Assembly (NCBI RefSeq): GCF_004353825.1
Contig: NZ_SMNA01000001.1
Location: 186,001-250,000, forward strand
Length of the DNA stretch: 64,000 nucleotides
Reading direction: 5' to 3'
Origin: Occultella glacieicola
Lineage (GTDB): Bacteria; Actinomycetota; Actinomycetes; Actinomycetales; Beutenbergiaceae
The translations under genes were made by a program, and so were the position numbers. Below, piece by piece: positions 61,450-64,000 of this stretch; position 1 is the first letter of the stretch, and every line of letters begins with the position of its first letter. The notes beneath the pieces were generated by a model. It saw nothing but the letters and a program-made list of their open reading frames with translations. It made no database searches and was not told where the DNA came from.

Positions 61450-62349
61450 ATGGCCACCCTCACCGACGACGACCTCGACGTGCTGCTGCGCCGTGCACTG
61501 TCGACACACTGGCCGGAACTCGCCCCAGCGATGGTGGCGCCACTCGGCGGTGGCATGAACTCGGCCACCGCGCACGTCCGGGTGGCCGGCGGGCGGTACG
61601 TGGCCAAATGGGTGCCGGACGGTCACCGCGAGGCCCTCCGGCTCGGTGGCGAGCACGCGCTCCGGGTGCAGTCCGCGACCGGGATCCGGACCGGGCCCCC
61701 GGTGCCGACCAGTGCCGGCGACCTCGTCGTGGCAGCCCACGGCGGCTGGCTGAGTCTGCTGCACGAGGTGGGCGGCGCTCCGCTCGACGGCGAGGCGGCG
61801 GCCGAGCAGGAGGTGATGGCGGACGTGCTCTGCGCCGTCCACGGCGCGACCTCCCGCGGTGACCGCCGGGGCGAGTTCCTCCCGGCCGCCCTCTGGCACG
61901 GCCCGCATCTCGACGTCGAACCGTGGGTCCGCACCGCCGTCGGGCAGGTGCTCGCCGAGTACGCGGCGCTCGGTCCGCAGCCGTGGGCGACCCTGCACAC
62001 CGACCCGGCGCCCGAGGCGTTCCTCGTCGAGGGCGACCGCCCCGGGCTGATCGACTGGACCGGAGCCACCGACGGCCCGGTGCTCTACGACGTGGCGTCC
62101 GCCGTCATGTACCTCGGCGGGCGGCGCCGGGCGGACCCCTTCCTACGGTCCTACCACCTCCCCGCCGATGCGGACCTGACCCACCTGGACGCCATGCGCC
62201 GGTACCGGTTCGCGGTCCAGGCTGCCTACTTCGCGGAGCGCCTGACAGGCTCCGATCGGACCGGCCTCACGGACCCCGCCGGCAACCACAAAGGCTTGGA
62301 CGATGCGCGGCGCGGCCTGGTCGTGCTCGGGGTGATCGACGAGCCGTGA
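61450..62349 (+). CDS. Aminoglycoside phosphotransferase-like (APH) kinase
   Basis: 299 residues with an APH/choline-kinase fold: LGGGMNSATAHVRVAGGRYVAKW as the nucleotide lobe with Lys in VAKW, then LCAVHG, LHTDPAPEAFLVEG and GLIDWTGATDGPVLYDVASAVMY. The catalytic loop is HTDPAPEA, so the Asn of the usual HxDxxxxN is replaced, while Asp and the DW metal-site Asp remain. Such APH-like members often have unknown acceptors. ATG 61450 follows AGGAGG closely. Antibiotic resistance should not be assumed. Confidence 0.72.
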   Translation: MATLTDDDLDVLLRRALSTHWPELAPAMVAPLGGGMNSATAHVRVAGGRYVAKWVPDGHREALRLGGEHALRVQSATGIRTGPPVPTSAGDLVVAAHGGWLSLLHEVGGAPLDGEAAAEQEVMADVLCAVHGATSRGDRRGEFLPAALWHGPHLDVEPWVRTAVGQVLAEYAALGPQPWATLHTDPAPEAFLVEGDRPGLIDWTGATDGPVLYDVASAVMYLGGRRRADPFLRSYHLPADADLTHLDAMRRYRFAVQAAYFAERLTGSDRTGLTDPAGNHKGLDDARRGLVVLGVIDEP

Positions 62350-62392
62350 CCCGGCGGCCAGGGGGAGCCGACCACGAAAGTGTGAGCGGATC

Positions 62393-63500
62393 ATGGACGG
62401 CAAATCGTGCGTTTGGGTGGCACAACCGAGGGAGGCCGTCCAACGGGCGGTCGAAATGGACGGTGCCCGCGTGGCTCACGTGCCTGCGCCCGGAAACAGC
62501 CCAGTCTCGACCCACCAGCCGACCCAGGAACCGGTCGCGACGTCGACCGAGAAGCTCTGGAGCCGCGAGTTCGTACTCGCGTGGATCGTGAACTTCTTCC
62601 TGGCCTCGACCGCTGCCATGAAACTGGCCCAGTCCGTGATCCCGCGCGCACGGCAGGGTGAGGGGACCGGCTACTTCACGCTGAGCATGACACTGGCGAC
62701 GGCGGTCGGCCCGCTGCTCGGCCTGCTACTGGTGCACCACGTCGGCTACGGTGCACTGTCCGCCGGGCTCGACCGTTGCATCGGTGCTGGCGCTCGTCAT
62801 CGCCCTGTTCCTGCGCACGAGGAGCGTTGCGCCCGAGCGGGAGGCCCGGGCGCGGCTGCTGCGGTTCCGGCCCGCGGACATGCTGCACCCGGCCGTGCTG
62901 CCGGTCGCGAGCTTCATGCTCGTCCTCGCGATCTGCTACTCCGGCGTACTCACCTACCTGCAGCCGTACGCCGCCAAGGCCGGGCCGGCCGGCGGTGCGA
63001 GCGTCTTCTTCCTCGTCTACGCGGTGTCGATGCTGCTCACCCCGACGATCATGGGACGGCTGCAGGATCGGCGCGGCGACAATGTCGTGATCGTCATAGC
63101 GGTGCTTGCGTTCGCCGTCGGGCTGGCGCTGCTGGGGCCGGCCGGCAGCGACGCACTCCTCATCGTCGCCGGAGTGGCGATGGGCCTGGGCTTCGGGTCG
63201 CTGCTAGGTGCGCTGCAGGCAGTCGCGGTCTCGAAGGTGCCGATGCGGCGGGTGGGTGTCGCGATCTCGACGCACTACTTCATGGTCGACCTGGGCATCG
63301 GGCTCGGGCCGGTGCTGCTCGGCCTCGGTCTGGGTGTGTTCGGGTTCGACACGATGTATCTCGCGCCGGCCGGCGTCGCCCTGGTCTCCCTCGGACTGTA
63401 CGAGCTCGTCCACGGGCGGCACGAGCGGGCCTGCCGTCGGGCGGGGTCCGAGGACAGCGAGGGTGTGGCAGCCGTGGAGGAACAGTTCGTCATGCGTTGA
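62393..63500 (+). pseudogene. Degraded MFS transporter
   Basis: The first frame (from ATG 62393) gives LWSREFVLAWIVNFFLASTAAMKLAQSVIPRARQGEGTGYFTL in the order of an MFS protein, but helix 1 runs straight into what should be the cytoplasmic loop before helix 5, so helices 2-4 appear deleted. Near 62772 the frame shifts, and a second frame continues STVASVLALVIALFLRTRS, MLHPAVLPVASFMLVLAICYSGVLTYLQPYA and four to five more helices up to 63500. The length 1,108 nt is 3n+1. The intact relatives resemble small-molecule or drug exporters. Two independent lesions make a non-functional gene the best reading. Confidence 0.7.
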
Positions 63501-63558
63501 CCGCGCCGATGACGGCCGGTTCTTGAAGGCGAGGCGCGAGAGGCCCTAGGTTCACGAG

Positions 63559-64000
63559 ATGGGGCACTTCGAGTGGGGGCCGCCGGGCGATGACGACGCG
63601 CCGACTGCCGTCATGCTTCCTGGTGGCCTCTACTCCGTCCAGGGTCCGCTGCTCTACTGGTGCGCCGAGGTGCTGCTCCAACGAGGGTGGCGAGTGATCG
63701 GGGTCGTCTGGCCGCCGGAGGTCTCCTCGGCAGCGGACCCTCGTCACCACGTCGAGGCGGAACTCGACGCGGTCATTGCCGCAGTCGGCGGAACCCCGGA
63801 CCTCGTCGTCGCCAAATCGCTGGGAAGCCACGCGCTCCCGTGGTCGATCCGGGAAGGCGTCCCTGGAGTCTGGCTGACCCCGGTACTCACCGACCCCACC
63901 GTGATCGATGCCCTGGCCCGCGCCGGGCCGAGCCACCTCGCGATAGGAGGCACCGTCGATCCGATGTGGGCCCCCGCCGCCACCCTGACGACACGCGCCG
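63559..64000 (+). CDS. Alpha/beta hydrolase, 3' truncated by window end
   Basis: An open frame of 147 codons from ATG 63559 to the window end, without a stop. MGHFEWGPPGDDDAPTAVMLPGG opens the fold with an oxyanion-type VMLPGG loop; LVVAKSLGSHALP supplies a nucleophile elbow (K-S-L-G-S) and PGVWLTPVLTDP plus HLAIGGTVDPMW give the Asp-bearing loop. It resembles the small alpha/beta hydrolase family of bacteria, with Ser and Asp in place; the catalytic His would lie beyond the window. A short gap separates it from the degraded transporter. Confidence 0.7.
   Translation, partial: MGHFEWGPPGDDDAPTAVMLPGGLYSVQGPLLYWCAEVLLQRGWRVIGVVWPPEVSSAADPRHHVEAELDAVIAAVGGTPDLVVAKSLGSHALPWSIREGVPGVWLTPVLTDPTVIDALARAGPSHLAIGGTVDPMWAPAATLTTRA

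Noticed and set aside
61450-62349. Antibiotic resistance gene
   Set aside because: The APH fold is shared by many kinases, and the catalytic loop is atypical; there is no evidence for an aminoglycoside acceptor.

Overview
The window is chromosomal DNA of a high-GC Gram-positive bacterium (Actinomycetota). Codon third positions are almost all G or C, many genes start with GTG, ATGA/GTGA start-stop overlaps are frequent, and several promoters look leaderless. The MATE exporter-dnaB pairing, the split CrtYc/CrtYd lycopene cyclase and the giant DUF11/DUF5979-type surface proteins suggest Micrococcales (Beutenbergiaceae/Ruaniaceae-like). That placement is inference, and no rRNA gene is present to test it.

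Layout. 1-5.8 kb: the 3' end of a contractile-injection-system (phage-tail-like) cluster, with a baseplate protein, a tail protein I and a zinc-ribbon membrane protein, facing a large STAND-ATPase/SARP regulator. 6.0-9.0 kb: a MATE exporter and the replicative helicase dnaB, separated by a 380-bp gene-free stretch with a cluster of DnaA boxes. 9.2-18.8 kb: a divergent carotenoid locus. One arm is crtE-crtB-crtI. The other is marR-SDR-crtYc-crtYd-P450-glycosyltransferase-acyltransferase. Together they can plausibly build a cyclic, hydroxylated, glycosylated and acylated carotenoid. 18.9-23.4 kb: small accessory genes (HxlR, DoxX, a reductase-like protein, MerR, a P-loop kinase, a glycosyltransferase); the MerR and kinase genes each carry an apparent 2-nt insertion. 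23.4-29.4 kb: a LacI-controlled sugar-import module (binding lipoprotein, two permeases, a five-bladed-propeller glycosidase) with matching operator sequences in front of both arms. 29.5-32.5 kb: a vapBC toxin-antitoxin pair and a PadR/DUF1048/ABC-exporter operon. 32.7-49.9 kb: a DUF389 membrane protein translationally coupled to a 2,499-residue cell-wall protein, an AraC-type regulator, and a second, paralogous 2,442-residue cell-wall protein. Both giants end in CnaB-like repeats and an I-P-x-T-G sorting signal. 50-58.2 kb: a secreted family 8 polysaccharide lyase, small proteins, a MalT/LuxR-type regulator and a divergent arylsulfatase. 58.3-64 kb: SRPBCC/ArsR pair, a membrane protein, a K+-channel-like protein, an APH-like kinase, a decayed MFS transporter and the start of an alpha/beta hydrolase that runs off the window.

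Taken together, this is a pigment locus and a surface/glycan-use region beside core replication genes. The lyase, sulfatase, sugar importer, giant wall proteins and injection system fit life on or near glycan-rich surfaces or hosts, but that ecological reading is inference. No tRNA, rRNA, CRISPR array or insertion sequence was recognised.
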